Assembly (NCBI GenBank): GCA_026874595.1
Contig: CM049306.1
Span: forward strand, 21,011,019 to 21,075,018
Direction of reading: 5' to 3'
From: Sipunculus nudus
Lineage: Eukaryota > Annelida > Sipuncula > Golfingiida > Sipunculidae
Length of the DNA stretch: 64,000 nucleotides
In this document: positions 49,421 through 62,101 of the stretch, piece by piece
Numbering within the stretch: position 1 is the first letter of the stretch
Layout: each line of letters opens with the position of its first letter
Program-made: the position numbers and the translations under genes
The notes under the pieces: generated by a model
What the model saw: only the letters and a program-made list of their open reading frames with translations
Database searches by the model: none
What the model was told of the DNA's origin: nothing

Positions 49421-49664
49421 CTCAGTATGGTTTCAGATGATAAAATTCCTTTGTGAATATTCGGCTAAACTTTCATGTTGGTCATCTAAGCGTCATGAAC
49501 AACAATATGCCACTTGTTGTATAATTTTGAAGAGTGATCATAAGACCCTGAGTCGCTTGTTCAGAAAGAGAGGCAACAGCTTTCAGTATGACCCTTAGCA
49601 GACAACTAAATGTAGAAAGTTTCTGTTAAAATCCCCTAGGAACCAAATATTATGTGTGACCTTT

Positions 49665-49666
49665 AT

Positions 49667-49704
<38 letters not shown>

Positions 49705-52700
49705 TATTGTGAAAATAATACATAACATACATACATGCAACATATATAATACATTACATAGATACATGACGTAACAAATTACAAAACAATAACAAATGAA
49801 TCCAGAACGTGTTATACATTATGTAAATGAGATGGAAAAACAAGTTTATAATAACAAAGTATAATATTATTATCATAAAGATTTTACAACTGCCAGGTAG
49901 CAGTTTACTTTTTTGTCCATGTTTGTTGATAGAAAAAAAAGTGATACATACATAAAAATAACAAAATACTGTTATGTCTTTAAGATGCAAACAAGGTTGG
50001 ACCATTTATTATTATGTTGGTTGAGTTTACCTCTTTTGATTGCTATCATTCTTTCTATTAAATATATTTCATTTATGAATTGCAAAAAACCCTTCAAGTC
50101 TGGTTTCTTACTGTAACATCTGCAATTATATATATATTTCTTTACAACAAGAGAAAGCATATTCAGCCAAACATATTTACTATTACCAAGTAGCACATTG
50201 CCATTTGATGGTTTAATGGTCACTCTGTTTGAAGATTTCGCATTTAAGGTTCTCCAAATGTCCGTCCACAGTATCATTGTAAATGGGCATTCGCAAAAAA
50301 TGTGTTCAAGAGTTTCATCTTCTTCTTTACAGAAGGTGCATTTGCTTGTATCAATAATACGTATTTTATGTAGAAAAGGGTTTAATGTAAGTTTTCTATG
50401 TAATATATAATATTGGAACATTCGTAATTTTGATGATATTGTGGTTTTATAAAGTTTGGAGAAACCCTGGTAGACATTGTCTTCCAAGATGTTTAATTCG
50501 TCTGACCATTTTTTTAATGCTTTTTCAGGTTTAACTATATGCTTGTTAACAATACTATTGTATATCTGTTTTGTATTTTCTTTGTTTAGAAATTCTTTTA
50601 AATTAATGTCTAATTCTATTGGTGCTAGCATATCTTTATCATACCCTTGGATAATTAGTTTCCACTTATTTGGTATTGCTTTTAGTAAACTAGCATAACT
50701 GAGAAAATCAATTTTACATCTGTATTTATTACATATTTCTTTATAACTCATGAACTGTAAGTTTGTTTGTTTTAACAGATCTTTAATGTATAAAATTCCA
50801 CTATTATACAGATTTTTATATAGTAACGTTTTGTTTTGTACTTTTATATGAGAGTTAAACCAAATACATTGCGACAAGATATCTTCACATGAATCTGGGT
50901 TATAATAATTATAGTCACACCAATAATTCATAGTTTCCTCCCAGAAAGGTGCATTACAAGTCATTATATCTTTAACATCTTCACATGCTAAGTTACAGTT
51001 GAATGATGCCTCTCTAAGTTTATAAAATCCAAAGACTATTTTTCTCCAAGAATTCTGTGGGTTTTTATTTAGCAATCTTTTAATCCATGTTAATTTTAGT
51101 GCGGCGTTTTTGGAAGAAATATGAAACATACTTAAACCCCCTTTTTCCACAGTTGCAATTAATGTTTGTCTTTTTATTAAATCTGCTCGTTTACCCCATA
51201 TAAATTTATAAAGACGAGTTTCTATTTGTTTCATAAAGGCTCTAGAAGGGGTAGGTAACACTGATAAATGATATATTAATTGTGAAAGTACACAAGTTTT
51301 AAGTAAATTAATTTTGCCGAGCGGTGTCAGTTTTCTACCATTCCAAATGGATAAAATGTTATTTATTTTTTCATTGACAGGTTTGAAATTTGCATGTGAT
51401 ACATTCTCCAAAGAAGGAGAAACATTCACTCCCAACAACGTCACACCGACCTCAGAGTATGTCACACCTAATTTTTTTATAAGATTTTTGTTCAAATGAT
51501 TACCCTTTCTCAACGGCATTAAAACTGTTTTATCTTTATTAATCTTAAGGCCAGAAATTTGTTTGAAATTTTCGAACAACTGTAGTGTTTCCTTTATACT
51601 CTGGTGATCATTTACCAAAACTGTTGTATCGTCTGCATATTGTATTATTTTACTTTCCTTATTATCCACAGTTATACCCTTTATACTTTCTTCTGATCTT
51701 ATTGCAATTGCTAATAATTCTATACTTAGTATAAACAAATATGGTGATAATGGGCACCCTTGTCTTACCCCTCTTGTAACCGAGAAAAAAGGTGAACTGT
51801 GTCCATTATTTATTACACAACTTGAGATATTTTTGTTTACAGTTTTTATCATGGATATAAAGTTAGCATTGAAATTCATTAAATTTAAAATTTTATATAA
51901 GTAATCCCATTCTAAAAAATCAAAAGCTTTTTCAAAGTCTATTGCCATTAACATTGTGTCTAATTCATTATGAACAGCATATCTTATGAAACTTGTAATT
52001 TTACTTATATTTTCCCCTATGTATCTATTTTTCATAAAACCTGTCTGATCTTCGTGAATTAAGTCTGGTAAAACACTTTTGATTCTGTTTGCTATAGTTT
52101 TAGTAATAATTTTATAATCTGTATTTAGAAGTGTTAATGGTCTCCAGTTTTTAACATATAACAAGTCTTTTCCTTTTTTTGGCAACAAACTAATGATCCC
52201 TTGTCTCTGTGTCTGAGAAAATTGACCTACTTCGAAGGAATACTTAATTGCTTTAAGAAAATAGTATTTAACATCATTCCAAAAGAATTTGTAAAATTCA
52301 GCAGTGAGACCATCACTACCTGGGGATTTATTGTTTTTCATCTCCTTTAAGCTGTTTAATAATTCTTCCTCTCCTAATTCATCTGCCCAATCTTTGTTGA
52401 TCTTAGGTATTTTATCAATAAACTTTACAACAAAGGAATTGAAATTTATACTACTAATATTTGTTGAAGTATAGAGTTGCTTGTAGAAATTTTCCATACC
52501 TAACAATATTCCTTTTGGGTCACATACTATTTTACCATTTATAATCAACTTATTTATAATTTTTCTATTATAATTACGTTTCTCTAAATTAAGAAAATAT
52601 TTAGTTGGCTTTTCTCCTTCTTCATACCATCTAATTTTACTTCTTAATATTGCTCCCTTTGTTCTTTCTTCCATCAGTTTTTCTAGTTTACATTTGACAG

Positions 52701-53593
52701 AGTCTAGTTTATTTTTATTTTCATATGAAAAGTCTAAGTTTTGCAGTCCATTTATTTCTTTTTCCAATTCAGCTACTTTACATTTAGTTTTCTTTTTAGA
52801 ATAAGTGCAATAACTAATAGTTGAGCCCTTTATGACAATTTTAATTGTATCCCAGAGTAAACTTGGGTTTGTGCCCTTATTATCTGATACTGTGTTTTTT
52901 ATAGTTTGTTTAATCATTTCTACATAATCTTGATCTTGTAATAATGAACTATTGAATTTCCAATAACCTGGACCTCTAACTTGTTGGTGATCTTTTATAC
53001 ATAAGGTAATACCATTATGATCGGTTCTATATCCTGGCACAATATTTGTAGACTCTATAAAACCTATAAGTCCTAATGATATTAAAAAATAATCTAATCT
53101 ACTAGCTATCCAGGTTGGGTTAGTACGTGCCCATGTGTATTTCTGAGTATATTGGTTACAATGTCTCCAAATGTCAATTATATCTAATTCTTTCATCCAT
53201 TCATTTATTTGTTTACGAGTTTGGTTATAAGGGCAATGATCACTGCCAGTTCTGTCTATGGAGGGATTTAAAACAATGTTCCAATCTCCTCCCATTATAA
53301 TACTTTCATTTCCGATATTTTCAATTCTACGGAATAAATTATCAAAGAAGATCTCCTCTGAATTATTAGGTGCATATAAATTACATAGTGTTAATCTTTT
53401 ATCATTTAGAGTAATATCTAAAATAATAAACCTCCCATTATCATCATTGATTACATTGTGTATATCAAACGATACATGATTTTTTATTAATATAGCCACA
53501 CCTCTCGAATTATTGCTTCCACTGTTAATAAATAAACTATGACCCCACTCAGCTCTCCATCGGTTAAGGTCTTCAGGTAGACTGTGCGTTTCC
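49665..53593 (-). mobile_element. 5'-truncated L1/Tx1-like LINE with intact remaining ORF and poly(A)
   Basis: The element reads on the minus strand from 53593 to a poly(A) tail (T run at 49669-49702). The sequence TGTGACCTTT occurs at both edges (49655-49664 and 53594-53603), a plausible target-site duplication. The 5' end is lost inside the endonuclease domain, just before the QETH motif. About 270 bp of 3' UTR precede the tail. Confidence 0.88.
49972..53593 (-). CDS. LINE ORF2 protein: endonuclease (N-terminally truncated), reverse transcriptase, zinc-knuckle end
   Basis: One unbroken frame of about 1,207 codons has its first methionine at 53499, but coding continues upstream to the truncation. 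Endonuclease (APE-like) motifs appear in order: QETHS at the truncated start, GGDWN, SRLDYFLIS and TDHNGI. Reverse transcriptase motifs follow: KNWRPLTLLNTDYKI, DFEKAFDFLEWDYL, GVRQGCPLSPYLF and the catalytic YADDT. The C-terminal part has CTFCKEEDETLEHIFC, a C-x2-C-x8-H-x4-C arrangement common in such LINE proteins. The family roles are target nicking and target-primed reverse transcription. Loss of the first 40 or so endonuclease residues and of the 5' UTR should make this copy unable to move by itself. The absence of any stop or frameshift suggests a recent insertion. L1/Tx1 clade placement is by eye. Confidence 0.9.
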
Positions 53594-53603
53594 TGTGACC
53601 TTT

Positions 53604-53939
53604 TTCCTTTGGTTGTCTTATATATAATATGGTCTGCAATAATTTGTCAAATTCAACTTAGCAGCATAGCCCATGGTCAATTTTTATATATATAGCTAAA
53701 TTAAAATAAATAACTGAAGAAACTCTAAGAAACATACGTGACGTAATTTTTGATTGCAATATTTGTAAAGAGGGAGGAGTTTGCTTTTTCCAACTTTCAT
53801 ACTTTAATTTGGCATGTATGTATCGTATTCACGGCCATAAAAACACTCACTGTTAGCTAATACTTTTACTTTTGTAGAATATGAATAGTTTTTGTCACTG
53901 TTACTCTTATTTAAACTGTATATCTACTTTGCTCAGTGT

Positions 53940-53982
<43 letters not shown>

Positions 53983-54168
53983 AATCTTATCTGAGCCATC
54001 TCCTCACACCTGATGTACCTGTTGGATAAGCGCATCTCATCTCATTTCATCTTATCTCAAACCAAGATGTCAACAGTCAACAATTCAATTTAAAAGGCTC
54101 CATGATTATCATATGAAGTCAATAAACCAGAATAATGAAAAAATAAATAGCTAAAAGTAGTCAGAGAC

Positions 54169-54223
<55 letters not shown>

Positions 54224-56990
54224 TTAGTGTATATTATGTAAGCGCACGAAATGTATGAATGCAAACTCAGAAAAATGTCATGGTTAACCAACTCGATGGC
54301 TGCTTAACATGCAGGGCAATTCCGCACACCAGAACAATGGCCGCCCGAATATTCCAGTGAAAGTCTCACGCCCTTGTTTACAAAAAACAAAATGACCTAG
54401 CTTACCATATTTTAAGAATCCTTCGAACAAATCCATATTATTGCAAACCAGATTACCTGAAAAATTTCACCAGAATCCGTCTTTAAAACACCAAGTAAAG
54501 TTGATAAACAAACAAGGGACCACTTCTTCTGCTTCCTCGATACGGCTTTTAGGGTTATATCCTTAAAATATAAGTGAAAATTGAACCTCACGGGGTATAT
54601 ATAAGGTTACACAATTAGGGATATATACCTGAATATCATCATAATACCATTCAGTCGGCATATTGCAGTGTTCTGGTCACTTGCTGAGCTATGTGTCGAT
54701 AAAACAGGGTACACCCACTTAACTCCTCAAAGGTATAAATCGGAATACATGAGATTAAATACTCATTGTGTTATTCTAGTAAATTTCACTTGTTATATAT
54801 TATCACTTATTTCTCACATTATCATATGAAATAAAGAATTGAGTTATATATTAAATACTATCGCTGTTACCATATTTGCCTTGAAAATAATGGTTGTCTA
54901 TTATTATTCAATACCTTCCCCCTTTTATTAAACGCATGGTTATAATGTGATAAAATAATACGAGTTGAGACCATAGGAAAGCGTTGCACCTCCTCCGTGT
55001 CGTACATATGGTTATAAGGTTATTTTTTTTTTTTCAGAAAATGTGAGACGACATAAATATTTTTTCATTAAAGGAAATCATAGAAGACGGCATCAAAAGC
55101 ACTAGAAGAATTACAAAGTGACACTTTGATAAAAGATTATGGGAATGTGAGAATAAAGGTACCAGTTGTTGTGGTTTTGGTCGGATAGGAACAGATCTGA
55201 AGGAAATCTATCAACCTACAATGGACCAGTGCCCTCCTCAGTGGCAACCTGTCATATTAGTCTCCGAGATACATGTATATACAGGAAAATTGATTCGCAC
55301 CGCGCATATTTGGTTACACAACCCGAGTTACTGACCGGAAAGTGCGAAACCTGTATGTATGATAGTCCGTAAGTGCACGTTACCTTCTAGTCCGCATACA
55401 GCAACGTTCTGGTCATTTGCCCAGGTATGTGGCGTGGCCCTCGGGACCCTCACGTTGCCCTCCCAAGGGATTTCTAGGTAAAATACGGACGTGAGCATAC
55501 CAGTGTCTATACATTCTAAATACCGGTCTTTATTCTTTCAGAGACGCATCAGGCGGGACGTATTGAATCAAGCATGCATGGATTGCGAAGGGTAATTATA
55601 TGGAGGAATGGTTTCAAGACCACTCGCCCAAACACCTGTTTAATTGAAGTACCGGCAGATGATAAATAAGTGTTCTTATTTTTGTTTGCGAACCCGTATT
55701 TATGAATAATGAGAAGGCTGGGACAAAGTTCACTTTTCATACCAATGAAGCTACTTTAATCTAGATTTCCTTGGAAATCTTTTCTACAGAGAGTTTTTTT
55801 CTTTGAGCAACAGACCTAGAAACTGAAAGATGTCTATATATCCATGGGACTCAGCAGGGGCCAACCAATACAATTATAAGTCCATTCAGATTTTTAGTGT
55901 AGAATTTTCATTGTACTTAGTATTAATTCAAAGTGTTATATTTATCTGCATGAAACAAATATCCCATGGATGTTAAATGTTAAATAAGATATTATATCCG
56001 TACAAAATTCCTCATAAAAAATGTTCATATCACACATACAGCAGCAATATAGCTTTTCCTGGTGGCAATCAGACACTCTTTGTGGTCATCTTATTTATAT
56101 ATAGGTCATTTCCTTGATTGTGATCATATATAGGATCATATATAAAATACTTTGACACACTTTACCGCGTAAAAAAATCCATTGTACTTCATATTTAAAA
56201 AAATCAGATGACATTTAAAAATTCAAAAATTCGGAAATTGAACTTTTCGTGATAATTTCTGTTTAAATTACATCCCCTCTACAGAAAAAAATAATCTAAT
56301 TCCCGTTGTTCATTTTTCATTGTTTAGAGATTTTATATTTTACATTTTTCTTAAGAAGAAATATATATCTATTTGTCAGGGCAAGTCTGGTTCTGCAAAA
56401 GAGCGTGACATTTAATATTTTAGCGTTCATTTTTCCGTGATAAATTTCATTTCGTAACATATGTCAATATTTTCTTACACTTTTTTCACTCTTTCCCCGG
56501 CGGTGTGTTTGTAGCAAACATATTTCAGTCTCAAATTAAGGCATCAGAATGTTAAAACATCCAGCTATATCCAACAAAAATATAAAAACGTAGCCAAGGC
56601 AATGATTTATCATTATCTGTAGCCATAGAAGAAGGAAATCTGAAATCAAGAGTAGGTGTTTATCATACGATATCCTTTTAATCCTCAGACCCTGCATCTG
56701 AATAACAGCAATGATCCTGCAGATACGGAGTGAAATTCAAAAAGCCTGACTCCAAAATCCAATGACGTTTTGCAGTGAGATAGATTTAAGCCTGTCCCTG
56801 TTTAGAACACACTATTTCATTTGGTATTCTTCAATGATTTAAGTCATGCAAATGAACAAAAGTACGCACAATCCCGCATAAATTCCAGGCAAGGCAGGGG
56901 AACTTGGACTTTACATTCAAGCTTGACGGCCATCTCATTTCACGCAAGCGCGCTTGAGTTTTGTTAGTGTTACCGCAGCACAAGCTTGTA
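53604..56990. other. Intergenic AT-rich DNA with two AT microsatellites
   Basis: (TA) runs lie at 53942-53980 and 54172-54221. Open frames at 55166-55372 (plus) and 55549-55740 (minus) show no recognisable domain. No gene is supported. Confidence 0.5.
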
Positions 56991-56999
56991 CGCTGAATA

Positions 57000-57007
57000 T
57001 ATATAAA
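57000..57007 (+). promoter_or_regulatory. TATA box candidate
   Basis: TATATAAA is followed 25-35 bp downstream by a GA-rich, moderately GC-rich stretch unlike the AT-rich surroundings, as expected of a first exon. A transcription start near 57030-57035 is inferred. Confidence 0.45.
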
Positions 57008-57031
57008 CACCAGGCCACAGAGAGAGGCCAG

Positions 57032-57183
57032 AGTGAGAGCGAGTCTAGCAGACGACAGTTTCGGCACACGGCGCGTTTTCGATCCTACGGAGCTCACAGC
57101 GTTTGGTGAAAGATATTTCGTTCAATATTACCCACAACAACAGTATCATGTAGGCGTTAGAGACTCCTGTCACAAGACTCAGA
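57032..57183 (+). other. Probable untranslated first exon of an unidentified plus-strand gene
   Basis: It lies downstream of the TATA candidate and ends at CTCAGA|GTGAGT, a strong donor. There is no ATG-initiated frame of note. A possible second small exon sits at 57435-57489, between the acceptor ttttttattcag and the donor GTAAGG. The rest of the gene is not recognised; the Cys-rich exon at 62007-62099 is one possible continuation. Confidence 0.35.
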
Positions 57184-57676
57184 GTGAGTAAGCTCTTTAT
57201 GTTTTTAATTAATACGGCACATTTGTAATCAGTTGAAAGTTTAACATATGCGGTGAGCTGTCCCGCACGAGTACGCCTGGTTCATTGTACTGTTTGATCA
57301 GTTTGGCCAATACCAGGTCCTTGCGTTATGCTAGACGTGAATAGCCCGATGTATTTTATAAGGTGTTTTCGGTTTCCTCTATACGTAGCCTTATGCTTAC
57401 AAATATGCACACGTGTACTTTCTCTTTTTTATTCAGAACCAGCATGTCCTATGTTAATTTATATATTAAAAGAATACAATGTATTTTTTGGTAAGGAAGT
57501 GGATGATACGGTTCAGGTAATGTTTTTAATTGGGTCTTCTCAATTTACGTTCCCGCAATATTAATTAAACCCCTCACATTTCAATATACAATACCTTAAA
57601 CCCCCCCCCCCCCCTTCCCATTTTCCTGATGAAAAGATCCTGTTTTTCCTTGACTAAAGGTGTATTAGGATATTTA

Positions 57677-57742
57677 CCTAGATCCAGTTGTGGTTCTGTT
57701 GTAACACAGACATTTTACAACAGAGCAACAACTGGGTCTAGA
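57677..57742. repeat. Long hairpin (28-bp arms, 10-bp loop)
   Basis: The arm at 57677-57704 (CCTAGATCCAGTTGTGGTTC then TGTTGTAA) pairs with the arm at 57715-57742 with about three mismatches. Weaker pairing extends several bases outward. It could be a MITE core or a structured RNA element. Confidence 0.7.
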
Positions 57743-57754
57743 TAATTACAAATA

Positions 57755-60700
57755 CTTGTTGTTATATGTATAGTTCTATATAGTTTAATATACAAGTTGA
57801 ATCAATAGTCGCATTTTTATTTATTCTTTGAAGTAAATTATTAAATGATAATAATAAACAGTATTAAACACTTTTGTTAATCATCGCTGACGTCCCGAAA
57901 ACCAGAATCAAATCTGAATTGTCTGTTCGACTTTTTTTTTTCATCAAACGTTTCTCCCTCCTCCACCCCCGCCCCGGCCCATTTCAAAAGGAAATCGATC
58001 CTTGGTTGGAGTGTTAGACTGGTGGAGCTTGCTTATAGATAAATAAATATCGACATTAACAAGTATAGGATCTGATACATGCACCAGTTCCAAAATTTAC
58101 ACATTGTGTTTATTACCATTTGCCTTATACATGTGACCAGAGTATTAGCCATGAAGTTATAACTATAAATGTAAAATAATGTGTCTGTATTTCTCTATGT
58201 TGCCATATATTTGGTAATACTTTTAAAGGAAGTACGCTAGTAATAGCACATGAACACAAACCATGAACAGGTCTGTATATCGACTTAACACCAGCTATAA
58301 GGAATAGTGTAACACCGCTGCACCGTGTTATAGGCACAGCCTAATGTTTATTTTCCGACCCAGAGTTGATATAATCATTGGTTGTGTTATTTTTCAAGTC
58401 TTCGCCATACTGCTGGTATACACATTTAAGCCTCTTCAGCTCAAAATATAACCAGGATATTGTGAACCATACGTATACCTGATGTTGATCAAAGGTAGAC
58501 ATTCATGTAGGTATGGATTGTATCACCTTACATATAATATACATGATATGATCAATATATAGCGGGGTGCAGGCGACAGTTCATCCGATAACGCACACAG
58601 TCATCATGCAGTGAAAGGTGCCAATATATACCTGTGTGTGTCATATATAACAACACATCGTATTCGCGTATACAGTGTACGTCAGTTTTAATGATTCAGC
58701 CAATATCATAGTTTTATATATGTATCTGTCAGGAAAAGTTATTTATTTTTATTGTAACAGCTGCATCGCAGTATAGGTTTTTACAATATGTACCTGCGTA
58801 TTTTGAGATGTAACTGCCAGATATATATTGTAACAATTCATTTGAATGTTGAAAATAAAATTCAAATCGACAAAAGTACTTATGTATAGACAGTGCACAT
58901 TTGTAATATTGATATGTAAGACACAGTAGAACCTCCGAATCATGGATAACGTGTACTGTAACTATTACGGTAAAATATTTAATAATTCATTAAAAATGAA
59001 ATTTTCAATGTTAGTCTGAGTTTTTCAAGTTTAACTGATGCACCAAATATGGATAAGGGGTGTAACCACGCTGCTTGTACCACACGTGTACAAGACCATT
59101 ACAGCTGTGTACAAAACGGAATGTGAAGTAACGAGAGATTTGTTGATTTTGGCCGCATGCAGCGCTTGCCGTGCTGTAGAACTTTACTAATAAGAAGTGG
59201 TGACACACTCAGATCTAAACATAACTCCTTATTTGTGTACGGGTATTGTAAAAGGTTAAGTTCCTGCATTTGATCATAAATATTTGGGTGAGGTGGTTTG
59301 TGACTAGCTAAATTGTTGTGCCGCTTGAACGTCATAATTGTTAACATCTTTCCGACACATTTCACAAATTTTATAAACATTTTATTGATAAAACGTCCCA
59401 TTGTATTATAGGACTGGCTGGGCTTACTCACCAAAGAACTCCAACACAACTTTACAAGCGTCACGGGTTGGTGTAAATCTGGAAACTGACTGCCACATAG
59501 CTTTTTATACAAGTGCATTTACCTTTATTTTTCTGTTTATATGACGATGGAAATGATGGAAATGACAGGCAAAATGGAGTTATTTCGTTAATGTTTCATA
59601 TATTCACTCTACAATGTATAATGTACGTTCTTTCACTGCGGGTTATTGTATATATTTCCGGAGAAAAACAAAGGTGGCTTTTATTTGTTTCTTTTATTTG
59701 TACTTTGATTTACCGTTGTAAAAGGTATGTTGACAATTATTTAAGGACAATTTTTATGTCCAAGAATGAGAAAATTAAGGATCTGTCATACAGAATCCGA
59801 GCTATCCATTTATAGTTTAACGCCTCAGTGGTGAACTTTGAGATTACTAAAGACATTTGTGCTGTAGGTCATTGCGTGCTGGAGGTCTTTAATAAAACCG
59901 TCAGTCAGCGACCTTTAATCTGGTCTGATTACTTCCAGAATAAAATCAGTAACAGGTGTGTCGTGGTACATGCGTTTAACCGCTGAGATCATTACGGTAA
60001 CAGGGCGCCATGCTACCGAAAATGATCCAAATTGCCATCAGTTTGGACATGTTGGGATGCCCTTGGAAAGGAGCCAAACATCCGGAATTGATATGGGCGT
60101 TGGTGGATTGGACAATTTAAGCGAGAGTTTTGTGCTTGCGATCCAGAAAAAACGATGTCAGTTTACATTTCACTAGTATTACTGATAATTTTATAAACCT
60201 TCATATAATTTTTTATAATATTTTATACATAAACAGGTCATGGAGGTTCACATGCACATTTCAAAATTTACGCTCAGTTGAAGAGAATTACGCTCATATA
60301 AACGTAAATTCAAATAGATAATATTATTTAATATTTTACACTGAATAATGTTAGCAATGATACAAATGATAACGGTAATAATGATAATACTCATTGGAAG
60401 AAGAATTATCTAATAAGTTTCCTACATATTATTCGGTTAAAGCAAATTTCAAACTAATAATTATAAATTTTAGCGAAATTATAAACCAAAATGAATAAAC
60501 ATCAGTGCAGTGAATACAACTGATGTCATGTGTGCTGGCAATGCTGGCCATTACGGTGCACCTATCACAGCCCGTCTGTTTTTCACATGGTGGTTAGCTT
60601 TCACCCCGGTGGGAGCCCGACATCACAGGATCACGAATCGTTTACGGCGCTGTATAGGAGCATCGGGTCGTGTACCGGGTCCCGCTGGGGCGGGGTGTGC

Positions 60701-61455
60701 GATCTATAGTGCTGCATGTGTTATGTACAATAGGAACACTGCAGGCATTATCCGTAACATCAGAGGGTATGATACTGATGTACGTCTTGCATATCAATTC
60801 AAGCAATATGTTTGTATTGGTACAAACACACATATAAGATATATAGAGAGAAAATATCATGTGCAAATTCGTGAATAATAACGTTAATTTCTGTTCCAAT
60901 TCTATGTCATCTTGTGTGATCTTAAAACAAGACCCATCGGTTTACTTTAGGTACATTAAGTTATAGTGACGTACACAATATAGGCTACTTCTACAACCAT
61001 GATGCTGTTTGTGATCCCAGTCAAAGGAGAGAACAAAACATTGACACACAGTGAACACTCTATTCAGCATAAGAGTACAGACATGCGCATGATCTTAGAT
61101 GGCACTTTCCTCCTTATTTTCCTTGAATTATATTTTCCTGGTTTCACTTAAGTTATTATATATCCAGTTTTCCTAATATAGGCGAATCTAATGTCAATGT
61201 CATCTTTGGACAGTGGCTGGAGGACTAGACATTGTGTGATCCTACTGAAAGCAAGATAGCTTCTCAGGATCCACTTAAATGATAATGTATACATCACGTT
61301 TGCTACATGTTGCATAGCTCGGCTATAATGAATGGGTTGACCGCTGGTCAACACAAATAGAAACATGTGAAGCATCCCACACATACGTAGACCACGATAC
61401 TTGATGGGGAGGGAATTCAAGTCACTAAAGTATTCCTTGTCACATACTCTTCCGC
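57755..61455. other. Intergenic or intronic AT-rich DNA, nothing recognised
   Basis: Open frames such as 59099-59518 (minus), 59513-59815 (plus) and 60510-60878 (plus) were examined and show no known domain or convincing splice context. The last lies in a locally GC-richer patch (60540-60720). Confidence 0.4.
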
Positions 61456-61463
61456 CTGCTCTC

Positions 61464-61471
61464 TATATAAA
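61464..61471 (+). promoter_or_regulatory. TATA box candidate
   Basis: TATATAAA lies in a pyrimidine-rich context upstream of a region (61540-61690) with several AGGTCA/TGACCT-like half sites. No transcript end can be assigned. Confidence 0.25.
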
Positions 61472-61959
61472 CCGTGAGAACATACTCTTTGGTAAAGGGC
61501 TTACATATGACGTCACGTGGTCTTTAAAGGTTTAACTGAAGTGTCGCGAGAACGAGAGTCAACGAGACATTATTCCACTCTGACCCCTGGCGGAACAGAC
61601 ATTTATCTATGTTTAAGGTCACGCCTGGTGGTCAAATAGCGAGTTCTTTGAACCGCGTGACCTCGCAAGAACTTTGAACTCTTTGTCCCGGAGGGTTTTT
61701 ACATATGTTTACGTTAGTAAGCTTACATGACGTCCGAACAGGTCATAGTTATTAGCTGTTACCCCCGAGAGCGTGGCACTGAATCTATTATCCTTAAACC
61801 ACAATATGTATTAAACAAGGCAGCATTTCATGCTTAATAGGTCTGTATATCCCGGTATACAGGTCTGGATTCAGCTAGCATGATTAGCTTGTTATGGATC
61901 TGTGCTGTTCCCAAGGTACGGTTCAATGATATATGCCAGTGTGCCATTGGTGCAAGACG

Positions 61960-61968
61960 TATATAATA
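61960..61968 (+). promoter_or_regulatory. TATA box candidate just upstream of the 62007-62099 exon
   Basis: TATATAATA lies about 30-40 bp before the next exon-like segment. If used, transcription would start near 61990 and the segment to 62099 would be a first, perhaps noncoding, exon. That competes with the coding interpretation of that exon. Confidence 0.3.
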
Positions 61969-62006
61969 GCCGTCTTGTTAGTAGCTAAGGCTAAAGCCGG
62001 TTGTAG

Positions 62007-62099
62007 TGTGCGACCAGCAGGATTTTCCGTGTGATGAGTATGACTGTATTGACAGACACTGTCCATCGTGTGAACACTTAAAACGTCGGTGTTTAGAAG
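62007..62099 (+). CDS. Possible phase 1-1 exon encoding a BAFF-R/TACI-like Cys-rich TNF-receptor module (partial gene)
   Basis: Between the acceptor ggttgtag and the donor GAAG|GTAAGC, a 93-nt exon starts and ends in phase 1, as extracellular modules usually do. It encodes CDQQDFPCDEYDCIDRHCPS followed by CEHLKRRC. The C-x4-C ... RHC-x2-C pattern resembles the short receptor module of human BAFF-R, CVPAECFDLLVRHCVAC. No signal-peptide exon could be assigned upstream. A possible next exon starts at 63466 with a phase-compatible frame containing NATSPC. The weak acceptor tract and the nearby TATA box allow the alternative that this is a noncoding first exon. Treat as tentative. Confidence 0.3.
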
Positions 62100-62101
62100 G
62101 T

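Noticed and set aside
49668-49702. T34 run read as a plain homopolymer repeat
   Set aside because: It is the poly(A) tail of the minus-strand LINE, directly beside a target-site duplication.
60510-60878. 122-codon plus-strand ORF in a GC-richer patch
   Set aside because: No domain, signal peptide or splice context was recognised, and its second half is AT-rich and repeat-like.
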